Assembly: GCA_036873135.1 (NCBI GenBank)
Contig: JAPTYO010000020.1
Span: 7,370,081-7,434,080 of the forward strand
Direction: 5' to 3'
Source of the DNA: Clarkia xantiana subsp. parviflora
Lineage: Eukaryota > Streptophyta > Magnoliopsida > Myrtales > Onagraceae
DNA: 64,000 nucleotides
Every line of letters starts with the position of its first letter. The stretch's first letter is position 1. Made by a program: the position numbers and the translations under genes. Positions 53,796 through 64,000 of the stretch are shown here, piece by piece. A model generated the notes under the pieces. The model did no database searches, had not been told where the DNA came from, and was given only the letters and a program-made list of their open reading frames with translations.

Positions 53796-54147
53796 TAAAA
53801 GTAAAGTAGACAACTTTTATTGAACATGTTCGTTTAATAAAATGGAGTCTATGTTTATAAAAAAAATCATATAAAAATAGGATTGAAGACCTATAAAAAT
53901 GACATATGATACCATATATTTTTTTAATTTAGGTGCACTACTGTAATAAATGAGAAGTATTTGAAAATATATTTTTCCAACCAAAGTAGAGCGAAAAAAA
54001 TTGAAAAGAAAAAGTAGGAATATATGTAGAAATTAAATCATAAGGGGAAAATTTGGAAAAGTAAGTTAAATGTAGGTGCCGTGGAAAAGAGTGTAATTTC
54101 GGTTGAAAATTACAGTTTAATTATAGCTTAAAATTACCATTTAAAAA
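53796..54147. other. AT-rich spacer
   Basis: No gene or repeat recognised. Confidence 0.4.
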
Positions 54148-54346
54148 AAATGGATGCCCCTGCTTTCTGTACAAAGAATCTACTTTGCAAAGCTAAAGAA
54201 GATAAAAAAAAATGAGGTTTGATGGAGATGAGTTGTAAGCCTTAATCTTTTGCAAAGGACGGCGTTTCTATTCTGGTGTTATCCTTAATTGGATCATTAG
54301 CTTTTTATTATTATCATCGGCCACAACTCTCAACTCAAATGCTAAA
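54148..54346. repeat. Partial copy of the 455-bp unit
   Basis: AAATGGATGCCCCTGCTTTC through CAAAGGACGGCGTTTCTATT to CACAACTCTCAACTCA matches 40381-40567. Confidence 0.88.
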
Positions 54347-54524
54347 GCAGTTTAGAGAGGAAATGCAAGATACTTTCATATTCATCGATAACTCCAATTA
54401 CAAGATGAACGGACTATTTAACTATCACCACTTTCTAGTCTCTACTAATGACCCATATAGTTTTACAAGTAACTAATATGGTCCTCACACAATTATGTAC
54501 ATAACAGTACTCTACCCTTTTAAG

Positions 54525-54675
54525 AACCTTGACCCCAAGGTTGTCGGGACCATTAAACACATCGTAGTCCCAAACAAGTGCAAGTAAACCTCAAGATCCT
54601 CTGGGGCCATTGAAACCATCATAATCTCGCACAATGGACCCCCAACTTTCGGGACCCTTAAACCCCTTTTGAATT
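54525..54675 (-). pseudogene. Remnant of the RRM-array family (DYDGFNGP repeats)
   Basis: On minus the sequence encodes VRDYDGFNGPRG and, nearby, WDYDVFNGPDNL. The plus-strand wording CCAAGGTTGTCGGGACCATT, AAACACATCGTAGTCC, GCCATTGAAACCATCATAAT is close to the 3' coding end of the array units near 12250-12370 and 13735-13915. No LTR is seen next to it. Confidence 0.7.
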
Positions 54676-54766
54676 CACAGTATTTCCATTCTAATCAAAA
54701 TATGTGGTCGACCGTCATATCCTGTATCAAGTGCAGCTAAGATTTTGTTGGACATTTTTGCTTTCA

Positions 54767-55085
54767 TTCTAGCCGATAGTCAGTCTTCATGCAGATAGTT
54801 TCAATAATAATCTTCACTACTATGATGCCGTGTCGTGTAATGAATAACTTGATATTTTAACTGACTGAATTTGAAGTGTGTGTTACCAAAGGTTTAGTCA
54901 ACAAGCACAAATGATAAAATAGTCGTGAGATTGGTTTTCACTCGAAAAAATTACCATTTAAAAAAATATAAAAAATCTCGATACACTTGTTTTATGTAGA
55001 AAAGTTCTACTTGTCAACTTCAAGATGAGGATCAAATCATCGAGGTTTGGTGGAGATGAGTTGTGCCTTAATCTTCTACAAATAA
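54767..55085. repeat. Partial copy of the duplicated unit, extended form
   Basis: Matches 42070-42330: TAGCCGATAGTCAG, GATATTTTAACTGACTGAAT, AGTCAACAAGCACAAATGAT, TCGATACACTTGTTT. Confidence 0.85.
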
Positions 55086-55211
55086 GTACGTGTGACCGAG
55101 AATGCATGTTGTTATGAACTCAAATTGTTTCGTAACGATTGATCGAAGAAGATAGAAAATCCAGATTGGATTCAAGAGAGAGCATATTCAATCAGAAGAA
55201 TTGGAGGGAGA

Positions 55212-56816
55212 GGAGAAGAAGTGTGATGCTCTCATCACGGGCCTTAAAATCGCCAAAGGTACGGGAGTCGATCATTTAAGGGTGAAGTGTGATGCTAGCC
55301 TGATCGTAAATCAAGTCCGGGGGAATTACGAGGCGAAGAGCCCGACAATGAGGAAGTACTTGCACGAGGTGCGGACTTTGAAGGGAAGCTTCAAAAGCTT
55401 TAACATCGAGGCAATTCCGAGGGAAGAAAATGCGGAGGCAGACGCCTTAAGCAAGTTTGCTCTGGGAGTGGCCCCCGAGGAGAATCGGAAGGTGCACTTT
55501 CTGGAGAGAGTAATTATCTCAACCATCGATCCCTCGGAGGTATGCGCCATTGAAGAAGGATCGGAGGAAGAAGAGAAACCCACCTGGATGACCCCGATAG
55601 TCACATATCTGACTACGGGGGCACTCCCCGACGATGAAGTGGCAGCTGTTAGGTTGCGTCGAATCGTGAGCAACTACGTGATGCGTGATGGTGGACAACT
55701 AGTTATACAAGAAGGGGCATGTAAAGCCTTTTCTGAAATGTGTGGCGGAGCCTGATACGAATCGGATCCTGAGAGAGTTGCACGAAGGAGTCGCAGCCTG
55801 TCATGAAGGGGCCCGATCCATTGTGAGGAAAGCACTGAATTTAGGCTATTACTGGCCTTCGATGAACAAGGAAGCGACAACGATGGTCCAATCCTGTGAT
55901 GCGTGCCAGAGGTACGCTCCGAATATCGTGGCTCCTGCCGCGGACTTGATGTCCATCAGGAGTGCTTGGCCCTTCGCGCAGTGGGGCATTGACTTGGTGG
56001 GACCTCTTCCAAAAGCGAAAGGTCAGTGCAAGTATTTACTCGTAGCCATCGATTACTTTTCGAAGTGGATAGAGGATAAGGCGTTGGCCAAGACGACGGG
56101 GCAGCAGATCCTCAAGTTTCTCCAGACTCAGATCATATCCCGGTATGGGGTTCCTCGAGTGTTGATCAGCGACAATGGCCCTCCGTTCAATGGGGCTCAG
56201 TTGAAGGAGTATCTGGAGGAATTGAACATCGAGCATCGGACAGCTTCCGTCCACCATGCTCAGACTAATGGCCAAGTCGAATCAGCCAACAAGATCGTGA
56301 TTGAAGAAGAGAGTCTATGCCTTGCAGGGTTATTGGCTAGATGAGCTTGAAAACGTGCTGTGGGCTGTTAGAACAACACCCAAGCAGTCGACTGGGGAGA
56401 CTCCGTTTGGCCTTGTTTACGGCACGGAGGCAGTTGGTCCCGTGGAGATAGCGGTGGTGTCCCATCGCAGGAGGTATTACGAGCCTCTGACGAACGAGGA
56501 GATAAGACGTCTGGATTTGGACTTGCTCGAAGAGAAAAGGTGGAAGGATGATGAAGTTCAGGCTCGGATGCGTCTGGCAACGGCCAGGTATTATAATCGG
56601 CGTGTCAAGTCCCGACAATTCTTCGTTGGAGAACTTGTCTGGCAGAGGAATGAGTTCGTTCATCAAGATCAGATCAACAAGTTATCACCGAAATGGGAGG
56701 GACCTTACAAGATCGTAGGGATGCCAGCCCCGAATGCGTACAAGTTAGAAGACCTTGATGGCAAGACGTTGAAACATTCTTTCAGTGGCGCACACTTGAA
56801 GAAATGTCATGTTTGA
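55212..56816 (+). pseudogene. E5: truncated Tat-like pol (RNase H end to integrase)
   Basis: The first recognisable residues, CDALITGLKIAKGTGVDHLR, correspond to the middle of the second RNase H of E4. Then come IEAIPREENAEADALSKFAL, the integrase HHCC region (HEGVAACHEGARSIVRK, CDACQRYAPN), IDLVGPLPKAKGQCKYL, ISDNGPPFNG, NGQVESANK and the GPY end KWEGPYKIVG, and a stop at 56816. The integrase D, D and E residues are present. Two frameshifts break it, one at about 55690-55740 and one at about 56300. The 5' part of pol, gag and LTR are missing; sequence before 55212 is unrelated. Close similarity to E4 shows a related family. Confidence 0.92.
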
Positions 56817-57230
56817 TCCTAAGTCGCCTTAAGTGGTGCGTGATGTTAAGTCGCCGCGAATGGCGCAAATTATCTATCGATTGATCTGATGACGCGATTA
56901 AAAGCCTTCCGAGGTACGAGTAAGACGTCCTGAAGGACGCGATAAAAGCCTTACGAGGTACGATTAAGTCGCCTTTATGGCGCGATAAAAAGCCTTTCGA
57001 GGTACGGACAAAAGCCTTACGAGGTATGAGTAAATCGTCTTTATGATGCAACCAAAAAGCCTAGGTATGAATAAAAGCCCTAAGGGGTCCGCATAAGTCG
57101 TCTATATGATGCAGCAAAAAGCCCTAAGGGGTATGATTAATTGGTCTGGAATGACGCGATAAAAGCCCTAGGGGGTACGATTAAGTCGTCTAAAATGGCG
57201 CGATAAAAGCCTTAAAGGGTGCGATAAAAG
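56817..57230. repeat. 3' untranslated repeats of E5
   Basis: First two AAGTCGCC-type units like those of E4, then about ten units of roughly 35-45 bp built from AAAAGCCTTACGAGGTACGA and TTAAGTCGTCTTTATGGCGC, drifting toward AAGCCCTAAGGGGTACGATT. The array is cut by the LTR of E6. Confidence 0.85.
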
Positions 57231-57981
57231 TGTTAGGTTCCGAGTCTAGGGTCAACGGGCGGTCGACCTAAGTCTCGTTCCTCACTGGAGATATTGCGGA
57301 TTTGGTGCTCTCGGGTTGTGTTGTCCTAACTTGTGTCTTTCCTTCCTTCGCTTCGCTTCTCTTCTCGCCCTGCAAGAGGGGCAATACCAGGCACAGAGGG
57401 GGGGGGGGGGTGGTGCCTGATGAACCCTCTCCGATGCCTAAGTCAGTACGGTTTTAGAGAGATAAAGCTAGAGAGATGTCAGAGCAAAATTATGCAACTT
57501 GCCAAGATCCCCAAATGAATAGTGGAAGAGTTGTATTTATAGGCAACGGTGTCATTAAGGTGGCTTAATGACATCGTTAACCTTTAAACACAATTAATTA
57601 ACCTTTAAACACGTAATTAAGACCTTAAGGTACGGAGAAGGTTGGCGGAAATATACCGAGTATGGGAGTCTAAAAACGGTGTCGGGGCCCTTGGGGGAAG
57701 GAAAATCCGACCCCCAAGGGTAGGGGTTGGGTGAGGCCACCCAACCCCTCCTAGGGGAGATAGGGTTGGCCAACCCTATCTCCCCTAGTGGAGGTCGGGT
57801 GTGGCCACCCGACCTCACCTAGGTGAGTCTAACTTGGCCGGACGAGTATTTTGGCCTCGTCCGGACCGTTGGTGTTTTCGCGAGGTGTTCGGGTTGAAGT
57901 TTCGATTTACAATCATTAACGGGGTGATCAAAATGAAACGATTCAGGAGTTAACGGGTTCAAATTGGGCGTATATCCATCA
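57231..57981 (-). repeat. 3' LTR of E6
   Basis: Plus-strand ends TGTTAGGTTCCGAG and TATATCCATCA. On minus a TATA-type box (CTATAAATACAAC) lies near 57530-57543, followed by GCATCGGAGAGGGTTC. The minus start TGATGGATATACGCCC resembles that of E3. It contains a G12 run at 57400-57411 and inverted CCAACCC/GGGTTGG blocks at 57719-57790. Confidence 0.88.
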
Positions 57982-57999
57982 CATGCCCCCGAGTCAACC
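57982..57999 (-). other. Polypurine tract of E6
   Basis: On minus, TTGACTCGGGGGCATG directly precedes the LTR start TGATGG. Confidence 0.75.
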
Positions 58000-58476
58000 A
58001 ATGGCCTGACCCTTGATTGACTCTATTTTAGGATGGTATGACACGCGCAATTTGAAACCGGGATTTTACCTTTTTGTCTGAATGCTTACTTACCCATGGA
58101 TGTGTGCCTCTGACTCTGCCCCCTGCCTTAAAAGATAGAGGAATTGTAAACGTCAGAATAGCACGGACACGTGTCCAAGCACGCGTCCGTCTGTGGCGGA
58201 AATAATAAATCTATCTTTGCTACGGGCGTATACTCGAAAAATACACGCTTGCGTAGGGATGCAATACGAATACAGCTAGGCGATTCATGCTTCAATTTTA
58301 TGTCGGGATTTGTCTAAGTGGAGAAAAATTTAATTTTGGTCTAAAATTTTTCTAAGTATGGGATGCTCAATAATAAACCCATGGGATGTTAACTTGAGTG
58401 GAGATATGCCTAACCATAGTCTAAGGGAGGTAAAGATGATATTTTTCCTTTAACCCTTAGATCTCATCTAACCTTA
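58000..58476. other. Spacer between polypurine tract and antisense promoter of E6
   Basis: No coding frame is supported. It ends in the promoter-like block shared with E3. Confidence 0.4.
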
Positions 58477-58532
58477 AATGGAGGGTTGTGATTATGTCAC
58501 TTTAAAAAACCCTACACCTTTTCAAATATATA
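58477..58532 (+). promoter_or_regulatory. Promoter-like block of the E6 antisense gene
   Basis: AAATGGAGGGTTGTGATT, then a TATA-like ATATATAG (58525-58532) about 40 bases on. Nearly the same upstream motif at the same distance from a TATA-like box is found in E3 at 27722-27776. Confidence 0.55.
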
Positions 58533-58539
58533 GAGGAGT

Positions 58540-59538
58540 ATAGAAAATACCTCACTTAGCCACCATTGTCATCCTTTCCCTTTTTTCTCACACTTGGAGA
58601 ACAAAGAAAAATTTGGAGCACACCAAGGTAAGGGCCGGCCAAGAATTCCGGCGAAGGGGTGGAATTCCGGCCAGCGGTGCGACGGAGGAGACCTGCGAAG
58701 GACGGCGACGTGACCAGAGGCGGTGGCGGAGCAGGCCCTGGTCTACGGCGGAGCCAGGCGAGGTCGTGGAGGAGCAGCGGGACGACGGCAAGGCCACTGT
58801 TGGCGGAGGCGACGTCTGGTCCAGCGAGGGCGGGCGACGGCGAAGTGGGACGCTCCGGCGCAGCGTGAGGCGTCCTCCGGCGACGGTGGGGTCTGAATTC
58901 CGGCGATCTCAAAATTTGAATTCCGGACCCATTTATCAAATCGGGTCGGGTTTTCCAAAGGTCCACTCTCTTCCTCCTCGTTACCGCGTGAAATGTTGAT
59001 TTTTGAATTGCCGATATTCGATTGCCGATACTTGATTGAATATGTGATTGCCGTGGATAGCCGTAGTTAGTTGTGGATTTGGGAAAAAAAATTTGGCCGG
59101 TCGTCCGGAGATAGTTTCTTAGACTATTCCCGTTTTGAATTTGATGTCGAGACGCCATTTGTGTGTTGATTTCCGTTGGAGGGCGTAATTGTAATTTTGC
59201 TCGATAACTGACTCTTGGTTCGAACGAAATTGTCCGATTTGGTTGTCGTAGTGTCTTTGGCTCATGTTCGTTACCTTGGTTGGATGTCTTCGACTCTTTG
59301 GTTGTTGTTGTTGGTCGGGTACCGGGGTACTCCCGGTTTTTTGGAAATTTTCTTGTTTTGACATCTGTCATGCCGTGGTAGGTACTGTATTCCTAGTGGT
59401 GTCCCCGCACGCAGACTCTGCAAAGGTGTTACATCCTTCGAAGGATGAGTGAGTTTATCTTCTCTTCTATTCGTCGCATTACTTCCTTTCATGTCATTAG
59501 CTTAGTGTCGCAATCTGAGCCGGGGTGTTAGTCGAAAC
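58540..59538 (+). other. Leader region of the E6 antisense gene
   Basis: A possible first exon ends at a donor-like CACCAAGGTAAGG (58622-58634). A GC-rich stretch rich in GGCGG follows to about 58900, as in E1 and E3. Long frames on both strands here (minus 58556-59371, plus 58613-58999) have biased composition, match no domain I know, and are probably incidental. Confidence 0.4.
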
Positions 59539-61842
59539 TTGATTCGAACTTTGGGATTTCCTGCTACCTTTGACTTAGGTCTCGCTGCTTTGTCGGAGAA
59601 CCACCTGACTAGGTCTGATTATAACGAGCACGTCACTTTAGGTGATATCTGCCCCTTAGATGAGCCTCTATATCCCTTCCTCCCCTCCTTGGGGAATACC
59701 CGCCAGACGGTGACAGAGCCTCCTCGGGGGAAGGTCGTTGTTTACCCTTCCCAGATTCGATTTGGATTGCGGCTGCCTTATTGCGATGATCTTGTAGAAT
59801 TGAGTAGGTTCTTTAGGATTTCCCCTGTGAACCTTGCTCCTAGTGCTATCCGTGTCTGGGTGGGCTTCCGGGTGTTATGCCACTGGTACTCCTGGAAGTA
59901 CTCACTGGTTTTGTTTCGCTGCTTCTATCGATTCTAATATCAGAGGAAGGTAGGCTTTGCGAGTTTTGTGACTCGGCATCCATCCCTCAAAGATTCCCGG
60001 TTTGCTGACTTTGGGTTGAGTGGGGTCGAGTGGGATACTTCTCTTCGCTTCGTGGCCCGGAGCGATAACTCAGCGAGCCACTGGGCCAAACATTATTTCT
60101 TCATTACGGATCGGTATGTTACTTGGTCAGTCTTGAATGAGGATCGGTCAGACGACTGGCCTGCCTTCGGGGAGTTCTCTTCCGCGGATTTAGAGACTAT
60201 GAAGGCCATCTATGAGAGCAACAGGACCCAGTCATATTGCCCTGTGTCCTTAGTGACTGAGACGGATCTTTATGAAGCAGGGATCAGTTTGACTCCTGAC
60301 TCCGGGGGTTCGGTATGTTACTTAGTCTTCTCATCTGCATTTACTTTTTGCTTTTTCCTTGTAGGTTGTTTTCACGGGAAAACATATAACGTGCAGGCGG
60401 CACCGGTCGATCTGAGCAAGAGGAGAGCTCCATCTAGCTCTACCCTGAAGAAGTCTCCCATGCTTGGGAAAACTGCTGGGGCCTCTGGTATACTTCCTTC
60501 TCTTTGCCTCTTTATGGTATACTTGTGTTTTTTCTTATTCTTGTTTTTCTTGCATTGCTAGGGCACTCTCCCCTGGTGACCGAGAGGGTTGTCTCCGTAG
60601 GCAAGGGCTCTGGACCTTCTAAGTCCAAGTCGCAGAGGTCCGACTCTGAGGCCGGGGCCTCGGCTGTCAAGAGGAAGAAAGCTGCAGATCCTTCTCCGCC
60701 TGTTGTTCGTCCCCCGACCCTGTCTCGTGACAAAGAGATGGTGGTCGAAGAGGCGCCTTCCCGAGCTGATAAAGGGAAGCGACTTGTTGGTGATGGTTCC
60801 CCTGCCCCCCAGCCGAGGGCACGGTCGTCAGGTTCGATCTCCTCCTTGTCATCGACGCTTCTATGTTTATATTTTTATGTATCTTACTTTGTTTGTATAG
60901 GTGGGCCTCCGGCTTTGAGTCGGAAGGATTTCGCACGCCTTACTGACGAGGATATCGTTGGGTCTGAGTGGACTCCTTTTGCTGGGTTGAAGGAGTTCCA
61001 CCTTGATAGCGGGTCTTCCTTGCGCACTCCGGAGGTTGGTATCCGTGTGCTTCGCGGTGCCATCCCTCCTGGTGATCGTGCTGCTCAGCCTAAGTCTCCT
61101 GGGGAAACCCGGCGCTTCGTTCAGGGTGTACTATCCCGTTATGTGCCTGTGAGTGGTTCCTCGCTTTCTCCTTTTTACTTTCATGTGGTTGCTTTTCCAG
61201 TTACTCATCTCTTGTTTAAATTTTCAGGGTATGTCTGACATGGTGAACATGTCATCCCTTGTGCTCGAGCTATCCGACGAGAAGAAGGCTCTTGTGGACA
61301 GCCAGGTGTCCCTGAAGGCGGAGCTTGCCACTGCCATTGAGAAGGCCCGCCTATCCGATCTGAAGATGCAGGAGCTCAGGGACCAAGTGTCCTTACTTGA
61401 GACTACCGTAGGTAGCTTACGCCGGGAGGCTGAGGTCGCATCTTCACTCCATTCTGAGGAGTTGCGGAAATTAGAGGCAAGGTGCCGGGCAGAGGAGAGG
61501 ACTGTCGCAGTGTCTGAGTACAAGGCTTCCTCTGCCTTTACTGCTGACTACAGTGTGCGGCTTACTCAGGAGATGAACCAGTTTGGTGAGTATCTTGTTG
61601 ATCATATTTTTCGCATTGATCCTCAGTTTCCGGTTGGCGATCTTGGTGATTTTGGACCGTACGCTACTGGTTACATGGTTGTCCTTAGGGGTCAGGCTGC
61701 TGTCGCAGACGAGCCTGCCCCTACACAGGTGGATGCTACGCCTGTGGATATTGACACTTCGGACTCTTCCTCCTCTTCCTCCATCTATGCTGGTGGTTCG
61801 GCCTCAGGGGGTCAGGGTGACTCCCCAGAGGGCTCTGGTTGA
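59539..61842 (+). pseudogene. Antisense five-exon gene of E6 (additional ORF, coiled-coil C-terminus)
   Basis: Five exons with GT/AG borders. Exon 1, from before 59539 to 60312, contains LYPFLPSLGNTRQTVTEPPR, RFFRISPVNLAPSAIRVW, LFRCFYR and HYFFITDRYVTWSV. Exon 2 is about 60397-60487 (basic, APVDLSKRRAPSSS). Exon 3 is 60562-60831 (GHSPLVTERVVSVGKG, ADKGKRL). Exon 4 is 60901-61148 (GPPALSRKDFARLTDEDI, VGIRVLRGAIPPGD). Exon 5 is 61228-61842 (MSDMVNMSSLVLELSDEKKA, a coiled coil of about 90 residues, then an acidic, serine-rich tail ending in TGA). Splice borders include GTGAGTGG at 61149 and TTTTCAG at 61221-61227. One TAA at 59935-59937 interrupts exon 1; alignment with E1 through it is collinear, so it is a nonsense change. 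Exon order and motifs equal those of E1. No known enzyme motif is visible; the function is unknown. Confidence 0.82.
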
Positions 61843-62224
61843 TGTATTGACATCTTACTATCTTTGTATATACGACCATACTCTTTCTCCCCTTTGATGG
61901 GTTGAGTATCTTTTGGGGTTGCTGTGGGATTTCGCGTTGCTTTCCTTTGTCGTATTGTGTCGTTGGCTGTGTGGTTCTCTTGCCTTTTAATGGGTACTTC
62001 GTATGCTTTTGTACGTACTCTTTTGATTATGGACTCTTCTCTTGGTGTATTTCCTTTACTTATCCTTCTTTTGTATTTTCCTTCATGTCATGCTTGCTAT
62101 CTCATCAAGAAAAAACATTATGTGTTCTTCATAGCACTTTACTTTTAAATTACTTTCTCATGGGATTCTTCTTAGTATGGTGTAATGATCTTCTGATACC
62201 CTTTGAATGGTATGTATGGTGTTG
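61843..62224 (+). other. 3' flank of the E6 antisense gene
   Basis: T-rich sequence, probably the 3' untranslated region. TTTTGTACGT and TTGTATTTT motifs could act as plant polyadenylation signals, but no clear AATAAA is present. Confidence 0.35.
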
Positions 62225-63390
62225 CTAGACCAAAGATACGCTCTTGGTGGGCGTTGAATACTGTTCACGAGATACGCTCCCGGAGGGCACCAGTAGTTAG
62301 ACCAAAGATACGCTCTTGGTGGTTGTCGAAACTGTTCGCGAGATACGCTCCCGGAGGGCACCAGTAGTTAGACCAAAGATACGCTCTAGGTGGGCGGTTA
62401 ATACTGTTCACGAGATACGCTCCCGGAGGGCACCAGTAGTTAGACCAAAGATACGCTCTAGGTGGGCGGTTAATACTGTTCACGAGATACGCTCCCGGAG
62501 GGCACCAGTAGTTAGACCAAAGATACGCTCTAGGTGGGCGTTGAAACTGTTCACGAGATACGCTCCCGGAGGGCACCAGTAGTTAGACCAAAGATACGCT
62601 CTAGGTGGGCGTTGAAACTGTTCACGAGATACGCTCCCGGAGGGCGTCGAAACTGTTCACGAGATACGCTCCCGGAGGGCGTCGAAACTGTTCACGAGAT
62701 ACGCTCCCGGAGGGCACCAGTAGTTAGACCAAAGATACGCTCTAGGTGGGCGTTGAAACTGTTCACGAGATACGCTCCCGGAGGGCGTCGAAACTGTTCA
62801 CGAGATACGCTCCCGGAGGGCACCAGTAGTTAGACCAAAGATACGCTCTAGGTGGGCGTCGAACTGGTAGTTTGAAATCTACCTCAAGATACGCTCTTGG
62901 GGGCGTCGAATCTGGTAGTATTTTTTCTACCTCAAGATACGCTCTTGGGGGCGTCGAATCTGGTAGGTTGCAAATCTACCTCAAGATCCGCTCCTGGGGG
63001 CGTCGAAGGTCGTAGTTTTAGAAACTACTCTCAAGATACGCTCTTAGGGGCGTCGAAATTCGTAGTTTTTGGAAACCACTCTCAAGATACGCTCTTGGTG
63101 CGTCGAAGGTCGTAGTATAGAAACTACTCTCAAGATACGCTCTTGGGGGCGTCGAAGGTCGTAGTATGAAAACTACTCTCAAGATACGCTCTTGGGGGCG
63201 TCGAAGGTCGTAGTATAAAAACAACTCTCAAGATACGCTCTTGGGGGCGTCGAAGGTCGTAGTATAAAAACTACTCTCAAGATACGCTCTTGGGGGCGTC
63301 GAATCTGTTCGCGGGATAGGCTCCCGGAGGGCACAGGTTTCGTAGTTTTTGGAACTACTCTCAAGATACGCTCTTGGTGGCGTTGAAGGT
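62225..63390. repeat. Tandem array of E6, two unit types
   Basis: From 62225 to about 62860: units of roughly 38-72 bp with CCAAAGATACGCTCTAGGTG, GGCGTTGAAACTGTTCACGA and GATACGCTCCCGGAGGGCAC, with shorter units nested in longer ones. From about 62860 to 63390: units of about 56 bp with CTCAAGATACGCTCTTGGGG and GCGTCGAAGGTCGTAGTA. The phrase AAGATACGCTC is common to both. The open frames across the array arise from the period. Confidence 0.92.
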
Positions 63391-63655
63391 GTTGTTGACT
63401 TGACGTCATATCTGTGTAAGGATAACTCAATGATTATATCATCTCCTTCTTTAAAAAGTGCTTTTGAGTAACTTCTACTTCATTAGGAGCATTCAAGGCT
63501 TTATGTACACATGGGGTGCCTTGGGTGGATCAAGGCACCCTTTGGAGGAAATCAAAGATAGTTGTAGAGTTGGAGTAACTTCGTGAGTTCTCCTTCTCAA
63601 AAGTTGTTTTTGGAAAACTTAGAAAGCTTGAACATGCAAAGTGCTAAATATGAAA
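63391..63655. other. Spacer between array and gag in E6
   Basis: No feature recognised. It includes a partly palindromic GGGGTGCCTTGG...CAAGGCACCC at 63510-63541. Confidence 0.35.
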
Positions 63656-63976
63656 CTAAGGATATGGGGTGGTCAGTTTGTCTGTTGCCACGTACTCCTT
63701 TAGGCCTCCATTGTAAATCATCTCCTCCACTTCTATCTTTAGCACCATGCAGTTGTTAGTTTGATGCCCCCAGGTCTCATGGTACTCACACCATCCCTGT
63801 GCATCTCTTCCTAGGAAGGCCCTGCCCTCTTCTCTGCGTGTGGGTAGCTCTTCCTTGAGGTATTTCTGAAAAAGTTCTTCTATGCTCACTGTAAGGGGTG
63901 TGAATTTGAAATTTACACCTCCTTCCAGTGTATCAGTCTCTCTTTGTTTCTCCGGGACTTCCTCCGGTTGCTCCAT
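63656..63976 (-). CDS. gag C-terminal part of E6
   Basis: On minus, FKFTPLTVSIEELFQKYLKE, EGRAFLGRDAQGWCEYHETW and GHQTNNCMVLKIEVEEMI form a gag C-terminus with a C-x2-H-x4-H-x4-C zinc-knuckle-like motif. It ends with a stop before KLTTPYP-coding sequence runs out. It matches gag B of E1 (FTPLNTEVEEIYIKLLENK, FLGRNVEDWCRYHQTW). The ATG at 63976 is internal to the protein; the frame enters from beyond the window edge or from an upstream frame. Confidence 0.82.
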   Translation of the reverse strand: MEQPEEVPEKQRETDTLEGGVNFKFTPLTVSIEELFQKYLKEELPTRREEGRAFLGRDAQGWCEYHETWGHQTNNCMVLKIEVEEMIYNGGLKEYVATDKLTTPYP

Positions 63977-64000
63977 CTCCTTTGCAAACGCATTGTCTAT

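Larger units (their letters stand above)
57231..64000 (-). mobile_element. E6: Tat-like gypsy element (minus) with antisense gene, right end outside window
   Basis: A 751-bp LTR at 57231-57981 is followed on plus by CATGCCCCCGAGTCAACC, which on minus is the polypurine tract GACTCGGGGGCATG. This is therefore the 3' LTR, and the element extends right. Going right: promoter-like block, antisense gene on plus (59539-61842), tandem array (62225-63390) and a gag end on minus (63656-63976). This is the same order and relative orientation as in E1. It was inserted in, or joined to, the 3' repeats of E5. The other end and the target duplication are not in the window. Confidence 0.85.

Noticed and set aside
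58556..59371. 271-codon frame on minus upstream of the E6 antisense gene
   Set aside because: No domain, biased composition, and it lies over the GC-rich leader of the antisense gene. I could not support it as a gene.
62225..63390. Long open frames on both strands across the repeats
   Set aside because: They come from a period that avoids stops in some frames; the translation is a repeated phrase without a domain.

Overview
The window is a gene-poor, transposon-dense stretch of a plant nuclear genome. The evidence is Ty3/gypsy (Tat-like) and Ty1/copia LTR retrotransposons, hAT-type and Helitron DNA transposons, a nuclear copy of the plastid ycf2 3' end, and remnants of two plant host genes: a SAP12-like AN1 zinc-finger gene at the left edge and an ITN1-like ankyrin gene near 11.75-16.96 kb. 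No intact host gene is visible. I see no RNA genes and no CRISPR array.

Layout. 0.1-0.5 kb: AN1 zinc-finger gene end with an in-frame stop. 0.76-11.0 kb: element E1, a gypsy-type element on + with gag, protease and a second gag fragment, no reverse transcriptase, and a multi-exon gene on the opposite strand. 11.75-16.96 kb: an ITN1-like exon split by a chain of four LTRs and three internal regions (minus strand), each internal region carrying an ORF with an RRM-like (PTB-type) domain; one perfect 5-bp duplication flanks the whole chain. 17.39-38.05 kb: a decayed copia element (minus), filled with a plastid-DNA fragment, a hAT-type element, a solo LTR and an 11-kb gypsy element E3 (26.28-37.23 kb, minus). 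38.09-39.04 kb: a second hAT-type element. 40.3-42.3 and 54.1-55.1 kb: copies of a local duplicated unit. 42.85-50.84 kb: E4, a young 8-kb Tat-like element with nearly identical LTRs, a full pol and one gag frameshift. 51.56-53.80 kb: a Helitron-like element containing a solo LTR. 55.2-57.2 kb: a truncated pol (E5). 57.23 kb to the end: E6 (minus), open on the right.

The most notable structure is shared by E1, E3 and E6. Each carries, antisense to gag, a gene of about five exons whose C-terminal exon encodes a coiled coil that starts with an NMSS-like motif. Splice sites and exon order agree between E1 and E6, and E3 keeps recognisable pieces. An antisense gene can keep introns through retrotransposition because those introns are not spliced from the genomic RNA. 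E3 and E6 also share a promoter-like block upstream of this gene. Antisense additional ORFs are known in the Tat lineage. The conserved intron structure and apparent own promoter are what I would follow up.

The second notable structure is the tandem LTR array with the RRM-like ORF, inserted in a coding exon. It has no gag or pol and so would depend on other elements. A remnant of the same family lies near 54.5 kb.

All boundaries come from reading TG...CA ends, primer-binding sites, polypurine tracts and target-site duplications by eye. Family names rest on motif recognition, not on searches.
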